A stretch of 12,744 nt of DNA from Planctomycetota bacterium (GTDB lineage Bacteria; Planctomycetota; Phycisphaerae; Sedimentisphaerales; Anaerohalosphaeraceae), in contig JAAYQH010000064.1 of assembly GCA_012519365.1 (NCBI GenBank), forward strand, positions 1 through 12,744, written 5' to 3'. Within the stretch, counting starts at the first letter, position 1. Each line of letters starts with the position of its first letter. Shown here in pieces: positions 7,901 through 12,744 of the stretch. The notes below the pieces were generated by a model, which saw nothing but the letters and a program-made list of their open reading frames with translations, had not been told where the DNA came from and did not search any database. The translations under genes and the position numbers were made by a program.

Positions 7901-9352
7901 TCATTTTTGCAGCACTTTTTTACGATGCTGATGCAGCCAAAGCCGGCGCTGCTGCTGGAGTTGGATGAGCATTCTGCCGACGCGGGACTGGTCACACGGC
8001 TGGAGGCGTTTTTTGAGAGTCTCAAGCACTATCGGCCGGCGGAGCAGCTCGCCGATGAGACGAAATCGTGCGGCAGCACAACGTGTTCCTTGACGCCGGA
8101 GCATACCTTGTACATTCCCTATATGGGGGATGTGTCGTATGCGTTTGCAGCCTGTTTCAAGGCGTACGGCCGATCGGCAGAGGTGATGCCGATTGCCGAC
8201 GAGGATACGCTCAATCGCGGGCGGCAATATACCACCGGCAAGGAATGCCTGCCGTGTGCGATTACAATCGGCGAGATGCTTCGGACGATGGAAGCAAACG
8301 GCCGGGCAGTCAAGTCGGCGTTTTTTATGCCCGGCGGCAGCGGGCCGTGTCGGTTTGGGATGTATAACTGTCTTCAGCGGCTGGTGCTGGGCCAGGCCGG
8401 TCAGCCGGATGCGACGGTGATTTCGCCCAATCAAGATGATAATTTTTACGCCGAGTTTGCACGCAGCCTCAAGGGGGTTTCGCCGGCGATTTTGCTTAAG
8501 GAATTTTGGAAGGCGGTGGTGGGGGCGGACTTGCTGCATAAGGTGTTGTTGCGGGTGCGTCCGTATGCGAGGGATGCTGCGGAGGCCGAGCGATTGTATC
8601 GGGAGCTTTTGGAGCAGTGGTGTCAGCAAGTTGAGGGCCGTTCGTCTCTGGCCCGGTTGGCGGCGTTTATGGAGCAGGCTGCCGAGCGGCTGGCGGCGCT
8701 GCCGTCGAATCGTTTGCAACTTAAGCCGCGTATCGGCGTGGTTGGCGAGATCTATGTGCGATTGCATCCGTTTGCCAATAATGCGTTGATCCGACGGCTG
8801 GAGTCCCTCGGGGCGGCTTGCGAGCTGGCCAGTTTTTCCGAATGGGTCTATTATATGAATGCGATGAATATAACCCAGGCCAGACGAGACGGCCAATGGC
8901 GAACGGTGGTCTGGACGTGGACGCAAAACACGGTCCAGCGGCATATCGAAAAGCGGTTGGCTCGGCCTTTGGAACGGCGGTTTGGACCGCTGACTGAAGA
9001 GCCAATTTCCGACGTCCTTGAGCTGGCCCGTCCCTATCTGGATCCGGCGTTTGAAGGGGAGGCGGTGCTCAGCGTCGGCAAGATTGTGCAGCTGTATCGG
9101 CATGGTTTTGGGGGCGTGGTCAATGTGATGCCGTTTTCGTGTATGCCTTCGACGGTGGTAAGCACACAAACACAACGTCTCGTCGCCGAGTGCGACGGGA
9201 TGCCGATTTTGAACCTGAGTTTTGATGGCCAGGAAGATGCTGCGATGATGACACGGCTGGAGGCCTTTGTCGAGCAGGTCAGACAACGGATGCCGCAGGA
9301 CAGAGGACAGAAGGCAGAAGTCATCGCTCAGGGGACAACGGTCAGAGGGTAG
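4919..9352 (+). CDS. Giant fused 2-hydroxyacyl-CoA dehydratase activase (two ASKHA domains + DUF2229-like + HgdB-like regions)
   Basis: Relatives (HgdC/BcrA/BadF type) use ATP hydrolysis to drive single low-potential electrons from a [4Fe-4S] cluster into an HgdB-like partner. Numbering is from ATG 4919 (1477 residues). ASKHA domain 1 (about 25-285) has a G-I-D-I-G-S phosphate loop, MGGQDSK, and the cluster cysteines C152 (CAAGTG) and C192. Domain 2 (about 344-600) repeats the pattern with C469 and C509. Both pairs are 40 residues apart, so the two halves could form the homodimer-like site within one chain. A C-x2-C-x3-C-x18-C motif (C635, C638, C642, C661) follows, then a variable linker (687-730). 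The DUF2229-like and HgdB-like parts carry further cysteines: C776, C991, C1110/C1113, C1144/C1151 and C1408. The C-terminal GEIYVR and D-G-Q-E-D...TRLEAF motifs resemble HgdB. GGGAG nine bases upstream favours this ATG over the one at 4910. No separate dehydratase subunits lie nearby. Substrate unknown. Confidence 0.88.
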   Translation: MEIIKGHRDGSVRSDEAVDKQALSLGIDIGSISSDVIVLDERGHVIFKDYRRTHGRPIETIVEQIERLFEQYPAEGFERLGVTGLCGRLAAEAMGAMFINEVRAQALGVSHLYPEFSQATVIEMGGQDSKLIFLESRDDTLELKDFALNSVCAAGTGAFLDQQAERLGVSIEDEFGRLALQSTSVPQMAGRCSVFAKSDMIHLQQVATPVCDIVAGLCLALARSLKSNLGCGRQFVKPVIFTGGVAANAGVVRAFEEVLGLEQGELIVPGLHFYTGALGAALAAGQSSGVAAKTAVEKLRSLLTDGQGAHQRIPHRGPLAVPVLLPPESRVYTDWRETEPGCEAYLGVDVGSISTNVAVVDSEKRVLAKAYLMTAGRPLEAVREGLRRVGRQVAGKVRIAGAATTGSGRYLTGDFIGADVVINEITAQAAGAVAVCPEVDTIFEIGGQDSKFIRLENGVVLDFEMNHACAAGTGSFLEEQAQRLGISIKEEFAALAAKSPKPVQLGERCTVFIESDLLGYQQRGAKTEDLVAGLAYSIVANYLHRVVGRRKIGRHICFQGGTAFNKAVWAAFETVLGKPIRVPDHHEMTGAIGAALIAAEHVRKIRHGNGDSYRTRFRGFENLAQVQYTVETFMCEHCPNACEIKKVQIEGAEPLYYGSRCDRYNVRTEKAKTSGEDILNWRTRKLFEHAEVSMSASTDQTSAVATEVLSSSSLCHSELQNQTSKTVAIPRALITWQVLPLFSRFFKALGLQVSVSGKTTKKTIQRGVESVPAQPCFPVKAAFGHVCEILETQPDFLFIPFIPSMTPVAAEQSYHKLCPYVQSFAFQVQSAFAGRFGRTQLLSGPLRLGEGPKAMKRSFRHLAAQVGAGAKQADAALEAALKAQQAFENDLREKGRQMIESLGPQERLFVLISRPYNGLDEGMNLRLSQKLEAMGVRWMPMEMLDLASAPLSDTALHRSVYWSYGQRILRAAEIIRRDNRLFGIYLSNFSCGPDSFLQHFFTMLMQPKPALLLELDEHSADAGLVTRLEAFFESLKHYRPAEQLADETKSCGSTTCSLTPEHTLYIPYMGDVSYAFAACFKAYGRSAEVMPIADEDTLNRGRQYTTGKECLPCAITIGEMLRTMEANGRAVKSAFFMPGGSGPCRFGMYNCLQRLVLGQAGQPDATVISPNQDDNFYAEFARSLKGVSPAILLKEFWKAVVGADLLHKVLLRVRPYARDAAEAERLYRELLEQWCQQVEGRSSLARLAAFMEQAAERLAALPSNRLQLKPRIGVVGEIYVRLHPFANNALIRRLESLGAACELASFSEWVYYMNAMNITQARRDGQWRTVVWTWTQNTVQRHIEKRLARPLERRFGPLTEEPISDVLELARPYLDPAFEGEAVLSVGKIVQLYRHGFGGVVNVMPFSCMPSTVVSTQTQRLVAECDGMPILNLSFDGQEDAAMMTRLEAFVEQVRQRMPQDRGQKAEVIAQGTTVRG
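7014..7093 (+). repeat. Direct repeat and short heptamer tract in the activase linker
   Basis: ATCAAACCTC occurs at 7014-7023 and again at 7080-7089, exactly 66 bp (22 codons) apart. Bases 7066-7093 also divide into four 7-base units of the approximate form NTCNRAA. The stretch encodes a Ser/Thr-rich, apparently unstructured linker between the cysteine motif and the DUF2229-like part. Its base use is visibly less G-rich than the surrounding gene. This suggests a local insertion or repeat expansion that kept the frame; the origin is inferred. Confidence 0.35.
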
Positions 9353-9365
9353 GAGGCAGAAGACA
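9296..9365 (+). repeat. Array of ten in-register degenerate heptamers overlapping the activase stop codon
   Basis: Seventy bases divide without a gap into ten 7-base units with plus-strand consensus GRRGNCA (TGNCYYC on the other strand). Clear copies include GAGGACA (9303), GAAGGCA (9310), GAAGTCA (9317) and GAAGACA (9359). Nine of ten units end in CA; the exception ends in TA and supplies the T and A of the TAG stop. The array starts on a codon boundary just after the last conserved residue of the activase fold and encodes its last 18 residues (1460-1477), then runs 13 bases past the stop. Degenerate heptamer repeats (STRRs) are known from cyanobacteria; I cannot say which dispersed family, if any, this belongs to. 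Confidence 0.7.
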
Positions 9366-9400
9366 GCCATCATAGGCGAGATTTATGTGATCATTGAATG

Positions 9401-9440
9401 ACAGGTTGGTTTGCATTTTATGTATGTCAACCTGTTTTTT
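9401..9440 (+). terminator. Intrinsic terminator after the activase gene
   Basis: ACAGGTTG (9401-9408) pairs perfectly with CAACCTGT (9428-9435) around a 19-base loop, and a run of six Ts ends at 9440. It lies 49 bases beyond the activase stop and beyond the heptamer array. The long loop is slightly unusual, but stem and T tract are in the right order for plus-strand transcription. Confidence 0.7.
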
Positions 9441-9450
9441 ATTGGCGTCC

Positions 9451-9478
9451 TTGTTTTTCTTGTAACTTCTTGTAATAT
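9451..9478 (+). promoter_or_regulatory. Candidate promoter for the lipid operon
   Basis: TTGTTT (9451-9456) and TAATAT (9473-9478) are 16 bp apart, immediately downstream of the activase terminator. A transcript from here would carry a leader of about 100 bases before the 25-residue frame at 9586 and about 230 bases before the hydrolase. The leader could form a 7-bp stem (9522-9528 with 9567-9573) touching the ribosome site of the small frame, and a 6-bp stem (9688-9693 with 9702-9707) abutting that of the hydrolase. The promoter call rests only on box similarity and position. Confidence 0.35.
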
Positions 9479-9585
9479 AAAGACATATCCGTTTTCTTTC
9501 GGGCTGGCACAGAAATTGTTATCCATTGTGTGTAACCTATTTATCTGTGTAAGTAACCACGTGACCCAATGGAAAGGATACGGCG

Positions 9586-9663
9586 ATGGAGATAGGCATA
9601 CTGATGATTGCGATACTGACCGCGGGGCTGGGGGTGATCGAACTGTTTCGAGGTCAGATATAA
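9586..9663 (+). CDS. Possible 25-residue single-span membrane peptide
   Basis: An ATG at 9586 opens a 25-codon frame ending in TAA at 9661-9663. It is preceded by AAAGGA at 9573-9578 with seven bases of spacing, a good ribosome site in an otherwise gene-poor stretch. After M-E, about 17 residues are nearly all Ile, Leu, Met, Ala, Gly, Val or Thr, followed by a short E-L-F-R-G-Q-I end: one transmembrane helix. It sits between the candidate promoter and the hydrolase gene, with 53 bases to the hydrolase start. Small hydrophobic peptides of this size include type I toxins and subunits such as KdpF, but I see no specific similarity to either. It could also be a chance frame. Confidence 0.35.
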   Translation: MEIGILMIAILTAGLGVIELFRGQI

Positions 9664-9716
9664 GGCGGTCGGCCAAAAGGGCTGAGGATTTGTCGTGTTG
9701 AACAAATGAGGCATTT

Positions 9717-10676
9717 ATGATACAAAGAGTGCAAAATAAGTCAACTTTTCCGGACCCCGACACGATGACGGAACGACTGACCATAGAGCCGCTTGAACAA
9801 ACCGACGGCAAGGGCTATTCACCCGAGGTACGCGACTATTTTGCTCATTACAGGCTGGATGTCACGATGACCGATGGTGCACATTTCTTTGGAACCTTTG
9901 CGTCCGGCGATTTTACCCTGGCCGGGCATCTGTATCGACCCTCGACCTATCGTGCCACGGTGGTTTTGCTTCATGGGTATCTGAATCACAGCGGACAATT
10001 CAAGAATCTGATTTCCTTTTTGCAGGATGCGGGATTTGCGGTCGGGGTATTTGATTTGCCCGGCCATGGTTACAGCAGCGGCCCGCGTGCGGCCATCGAG
10101 TCGTTTGATCAGTATGGCCGCGCGGCGGCGGATTTTATGACCGTTGTGCAAAAGCGACTGAGCGGGCCGTACTACGCGGTGGGTTTTAGTCTGGGCGGGG
10201 CGATTGCGATGGATCTGCTGCTGGCCGGACGGTCGCCCTTCGAAAAGACCGTGCTGGCCGCGCCGCTGGTGCACTGGACGCTGTATGAGCAGTCCAAAGG
10301 GACGTACAACGTATACCGCACGTTTACCGACCGCATCAAGCGGTTTTGTCAACGCAATACCTCGGACCGGGAGTATCTGACCTTTAATCGCACGCAGGAT
10401 TATTTGAATGGCGATTCGATTTCGCTGCGGTGGGTCAAGGCCCTGTTTGACTGGAACGCGCGACTCGAGTCGATGGGACCCTGCGCCTGGCCGGTAGGGG
10501 TGCTGCAGGGCGATAAAGATCGCACGGTGGAATGGCGATACAACCTGCATCTGATTCACGACAAATTTCCCAACGCGCACGTCGGCATCCTGCCCGGTGC
10601 TCGTCACGAGCTGTTTAATGAATCGCCGCCTCTTCGGGCCCGGGCCATGCAAAAAACAGCCGATTTTTTGGGTTGA
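9717..10676 (+). CDS. Alpha/beta-hydrolase, lysophospholipase / monoacylglycerol lipase type
   Basis: This is a 319-residue serine hydrolase of the Hydrolase_4/S33 type, which cleaves acyl esters such as lysophospholipids or monoacylglycerols. The oxyanion loop is L-L-H-G (84-87) and a G-H-G-Y-S turn follows at 116-120. The nucleophile is S158 in GFSLGG (156-161). The likely acid is D268 in GDKDRTV, and the catalytic histidine is H297 in GARHEL. No signal peptide or membrane helix is visible, so it is probably cytoplasmic. The first 50 residues are not part of the core fold. The ATG at 9717 has GAGG at 9708-9711, five bases upstream; a later in-frame ATG at 9765 lacks a ribosome site. The next gene follows after 52 bases on the same strand and encodes a lysophospholipid-handling fusion, so co-transcription and a role in phospholipid or acyl-chain turnover are likely. 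The actual substrate is not determined by sequence. Confidence 0.85.
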   Translation: MIQRVQNKSTFPDPDTMTERLTIEPLEQTDGKGYSPEVRDYFAHYRLDVTMTDGAHFFGTFASGDFTLAGHLYRPSTYRATVVLLHGYLNHSGQFKNLISFLQDAGFAVGVFDLPGHGYSSGPRAAIESFDQYGRAAADFMTVVQKRLSGPYYAVGFSLGGAIAMDLLLAGRSPFEKTVLAAPLVHWTLYEQSKGTYNVYRTFTDRIKRFCQRNTSDREYLTFNRTQDYLNGDSISLRWVKALFDWNARLESMGPCAWPVGVLQGDKDRTVEWRYNLHLIHDKFPNAHVGILPGARHELFNESPPLRARAMQKTADFLG

Positions 10677-10728
10677 AACTTCCGACAATAAACGTTCACC
10701 GCTAAGGATAGAGACAGGACATCGACAA

Positions 10729-12744
10729 GTGGATAACGTCAATCGCACAAGTACATCGTTTCGCTGGCACAACACGACGCAATTCTTAGGGGCGATGAAT
10801 GACAACGTTTTTCGCTGGCTGGCGGTGTTTTTTCTCATCGGAGTGCTGGGTAAGGAACATGCCTCAAAGATTACGGCGTTGACAGGATTTGTGTTTGTGC
10901 TGCCGTTTTTGCTGTTTACCGCGCCGGCGGGCGTTCTGGCAGATCGTTTCAGCAAGCGGGATATCATTGTGCTGGCCAAACTGGCCGAGCTGGCGGTGAT
11001 GGGGCTGGCGGCGGTGTCGTTTTATTTTCACAGCGTGGCAGGGGTGTATGTAACTCTGTTTTTGATGAGCACCCAAAGCGCATTTTTCGGGCCGTGCAAA
11101 TATGGGATTATTCCCGAATTGGTGGAGGCGGATAAGATCTCGCGGGCCAACAGTTTTTTGGAGGGGCTGACCTTTTTGTCGATTGTGATTGGCACGGCGA
11201 TTGCCCCGTGGCTGGCCGAACGGGTACGGCCGGACTTTGCGGCAGCCGGGCTGGTTTGTGCGGCGGTGTCGGCTGCGGGTGTGGCCGCGAGCCTGAAAAT
11301 CGAACGCACCGCGGCCCGTGAGACAGGGCAGCGGATGTCGTTGTTTTTTGTCAAAGATATTTGGACGGCACTGCGGCAGGTCCGGCATGATCGCCCCTTA
11401 ATTGCTGCGATTCTGGCGGCGGCGTATTTTATGCTGTTGGGTGGATTTGCCCAGATGAGTCTGATTCCGTATGGGATCAAGACGCTGGGGCTAAGTGATA
11501 CGCAAAGCGGGTATCTGTTTTTTATCGCGGCGGTGGGCATCGGCATCGGCTCGTATCTGGCCGGTCGGATTTCGGGGCGGTCGGTCGAGATCGGCATCGT
11601 CCCCCTGGCAGCATTGGGGATGGCGGTGATGTCCATCGGTCTGGGGCTGGTTCGCTATCAGGTCTCAGCGGTGCCGGGGTGGGGGCTGGTTCCGATTGTG
11701 GTAATGGTGGCGATTTACGGGATTTGCTGCGGGCTGTTTATTGTGCCGATCAACGCGTTTATTCAGCTTCGTTGCCCGGACGCGATTCGGGGACGCGTCA
11801 TCGCGGCGTCCAACCTGGTTGGTTGGGTGGGGGTGTTGGCGGCGTCGGGGGTGGTGATGCTGTTTTGTGATGTATTGGGCATCCCGGCGGCGACGATGTT
11901 TGTGGCTATGGGGCTGCTGACGCTGGTGTTGGCAGTGGTCGCGATGCTGCGGTTGCCGGATTTTATGCTGCGGGCGCTGCTGGTGATTTTGACACGGGTG
12001 ATGTACCGCATCCGGATGGTCGGCTTGGAAAATGTGCCGACTGCGGGCGGGGCACTGATTGTGTGCAATCATGTCTCATGGGTTGATCCGTTTGTGCTGC
12101 TGGCCACGCAGCAGCGGCGGATTCGTTTTCTGATCGATCGGACGCTGTATCATCGGCTGTGGTGGGCACGCTGGCTGTTTCGATTGGGGCAGTTGATACC
12201 GGTCAACACCAAGGATTCGCCCAAGAAGATTGTCGCGGCTCTGCACGAAGCGCGGCAGGCGCTGGATGACGGGTATCTGGTGTGTATTTTTGCTGAAGGG
12301 GCGGTTACGCGCAACGGTATGATGGCCCGTTTCAGGACGGGGTTTGAGAAGATCGCCCGCGGGACGAGCCATCCGATTATTCCGGCGTATCTGGGCGGTT
12401 TGTGGGGCAGCGTGCTGAGTTATTACAGCGGGCGGCTCTTGGGTCATTTCCCCCGGCCGTTGCGGCGGAAGGTGGGGGTGTATTTCGGAAGGCCGATGGC
12501 CTCGACCGCCTCGTCGATCGAGATACGACGCGCGATTGAGGAACTGTCGGCAGCGTATTTTATAGACAAAAAGCCGCCCCATCAGACGCTGGGGCAGATG
12601 TTTGTGCGCTCGGCGCGGCGGCATTGGCTGCGGCCGTTCGCTTCGGATACGACCGGCGCGCGTCTGTCGTTCGGAAAGACGCTGATCGCGGCGGCGGCCC
12701 TGGCTGACAAATTGGAGCCGATGACCGAGGGACAAGAGCGAATC
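10729..12744 (+). CDS. aas: Aas/LplT-type fusion: MFS lysophospholipid transporter + PlsC acyltransferase + start of acyl-ACP ligase (3' end outside window)
   Basis: The frame stays open for 672 codons to the window edge. Residues about 10-410 form an MFS transporter like LplT, which moves lysophospholipids across the inner membrane. Family marks are QFLGAMNDN (18-26), GVLADRFSKR between helices 2 and 3 (68-77) and FGPCKYGIIPE (120-130). Residues about 430-610 are a PlsC-type acyltransferase with the catalytic H-x4-D (H448, D453) and F-A-E-G (521-524, normally FPEG). From about residue 640 the sequence resembles the first strand and helix of an AMP-forming acyl-ACP synthetase; the rest lies beyond the window. 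Together these parts would import a lysophospholipid, activate a fatty acid and re-acylate the lipid. In E. coli LplT and Aas are separate proteins; the three-part fusion is known elsewhere. GTG 10729 is chosen because AGGA lies nine bases upstream and the conserved QFLGAMNDN excludes the ATG at 10795. Confidence 0.85.
   Translation, partial: MDNVNRTSTSFRWHNTTQFLGAMNDNVFRWLAVFFLIGVLGKEHASKITALTGFVFVLPFLLFTAPAGVLADRFSKRDIIVLAKLAELAVMGLAAVSFYFHSVAGVYVTLFLMSTQSAFFGPCKYGIIPELVEADKISRANSFLEGLTFLSIVIGTAIAPWLAERVRPDFAAAGLVCAAVSAAGVAASLKIERTAARETGQRMSLFFVKDIWTALRQVRHDRPLIAAILAAAYFMLLGGFAQMSLIPYGIKTLGLSDTQSGYLFFIAAVGIGIGSYLAGRISGRSVEIGIVPLAALGMAVMSIGLGLVRYQVSAVPGWGLVPIVVMVAIYGICCGLFIVPINAFIQLRCPDAIRGRVIAASNLVGWVGVLAASGVVMLFCDVLGIPAATMFVAMGLLTLVLAVVAMLRLPDFMLRALLVILTRVMYRIRMVGLENVPTAGGALIVCNHVSWVDPFVLLATQQRRIRFLIDRTLYHRLWWARWLFRLGQLIPVNTKDSPKKIVAALHEARQALDDGYLVCIFAEGAVTRNGMMARFRTGFEKIARGTSHPIIPAYLGGLWGSVLSYYSGRLLGHFPRPLRRKVGVYFGRPMASTASSIEIRRAIEELSAAYFIDKKPPHQTLGQMFVRSARRHWLRPFASDTTGARLSFGKTLIAAAALADKLEPMTEGQERI

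Noticed and set aside
7901..9373. 490-codon minus-strand open frame opposite the activase C-terminal half
   Set aside because: Composition is that of an antisense shadow with no domain pattern; its first codons fall in the heptamer array.
9366..9402. Short reading G-E-I-Y-V just after the heptamer array, resembling the GEIYVR motif of the activase itself
   Set aside because: Only about 14 of 15 bases match 8744-8758, in another frame, and the match ends at once; too short to call a duplicated gene remnant.
9411..9701. 96-codon frame whose start looks like a lipoprotein signal (L-V-F-L-V-T-S-C)
   Set aside because: It begins inside the terminator loop, has no ribosome site, and its second half is an out-of-frame reading of the small membrane frame at 9586.
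9819..10979. 386-codon minus-strand open frame across the hydrolase and the start of the fusion gene
   Set aside because: It lies opposite a hydrolase with a complete catalytic triad and crosses two genes; no recognisable protein family.

Overview
The window looks like chromosomal DNA from a free-living, probably anaerobic bacterium of the Planctomycetota, most likely class Phycisphaerae (Sedimentisphaerales or MSBL9-like). This is inferred from three things: a secreted glycosidase ending in a dockerin-like pair of calcium loops of the type common in that class (D-x-D-x-D-G-x-V-D-L-x-D-F-A-x-L-A-x-x-W), a giant fused 2-hydroxyacyl-CoA dehydratase activase typical of anaerobes, and a one-polypeptide transporter/acyltransferase/ligase of the Aas type. 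No rRNA, tRNA, CRISPR array, transposase or phage gene is visible.

Layout. Positions 1-69 hold nothing I can call. Positions 70-2970 (minus strand) encode a secreted six-module protein: GH76 alpha-1,6-mannanase-like catalytic domain, ricin-type beta-trefoil, Ig-like domain, beta/gamma-crystallin-like calcium domain, LamG-like domain and dockerin-like tail. A divergent intergenic region (2971-3305) carries a perfect 9-bp inverted repeat. Then, on the plus strand, comes clpX (3306-4574), without clpP beside it, followed by a 15-bp AU-rich RNA hairpin (4611-4649) and about 270 bp of otherwise unassigned DNA. Positions 4919-9352 encode a 1477-residue protein with two ASKHA activase domains, a cysteine-rich insert, a DUF2229-like region and HgdB-like dehydratase/reductase regions. 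Its 3' end, including the stop codon, lies inside a 70-bp array of ten in-register degenerate heptamers (9296-9365), followed by a good intrinsic terminator (9401-9440). After a candidate promoter and a possible 25-residue membrane peptide (9586-9663) comes an apparent lipid operon: a serine alpha/beta-hydrolase of the lysophospholipase/monoacylglycerol lipase type (9717-10676) and, 52 bp later, an MFS-PlsC-AMP-ligase fusion (10729 to beyond the window end).

How the genes fit together. The only convincing functional pair is the last one: an acyl-ester hydrolase next to a lysophospholipid transporter/re-acylation enzyme, which suggests membrane lipid turnover or repair. The glycosidase, ClpX and the activase fusion appear to be separate transcription units. 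The most interesting items are the activase fusion, which seems to hold an ATPase electron donor and its dehydratase-like acceptor in one chain and has no separate dehydratase gene nearby, and the heptamer array, which appears to have supplied the last 18 codons and the stop of that gene.
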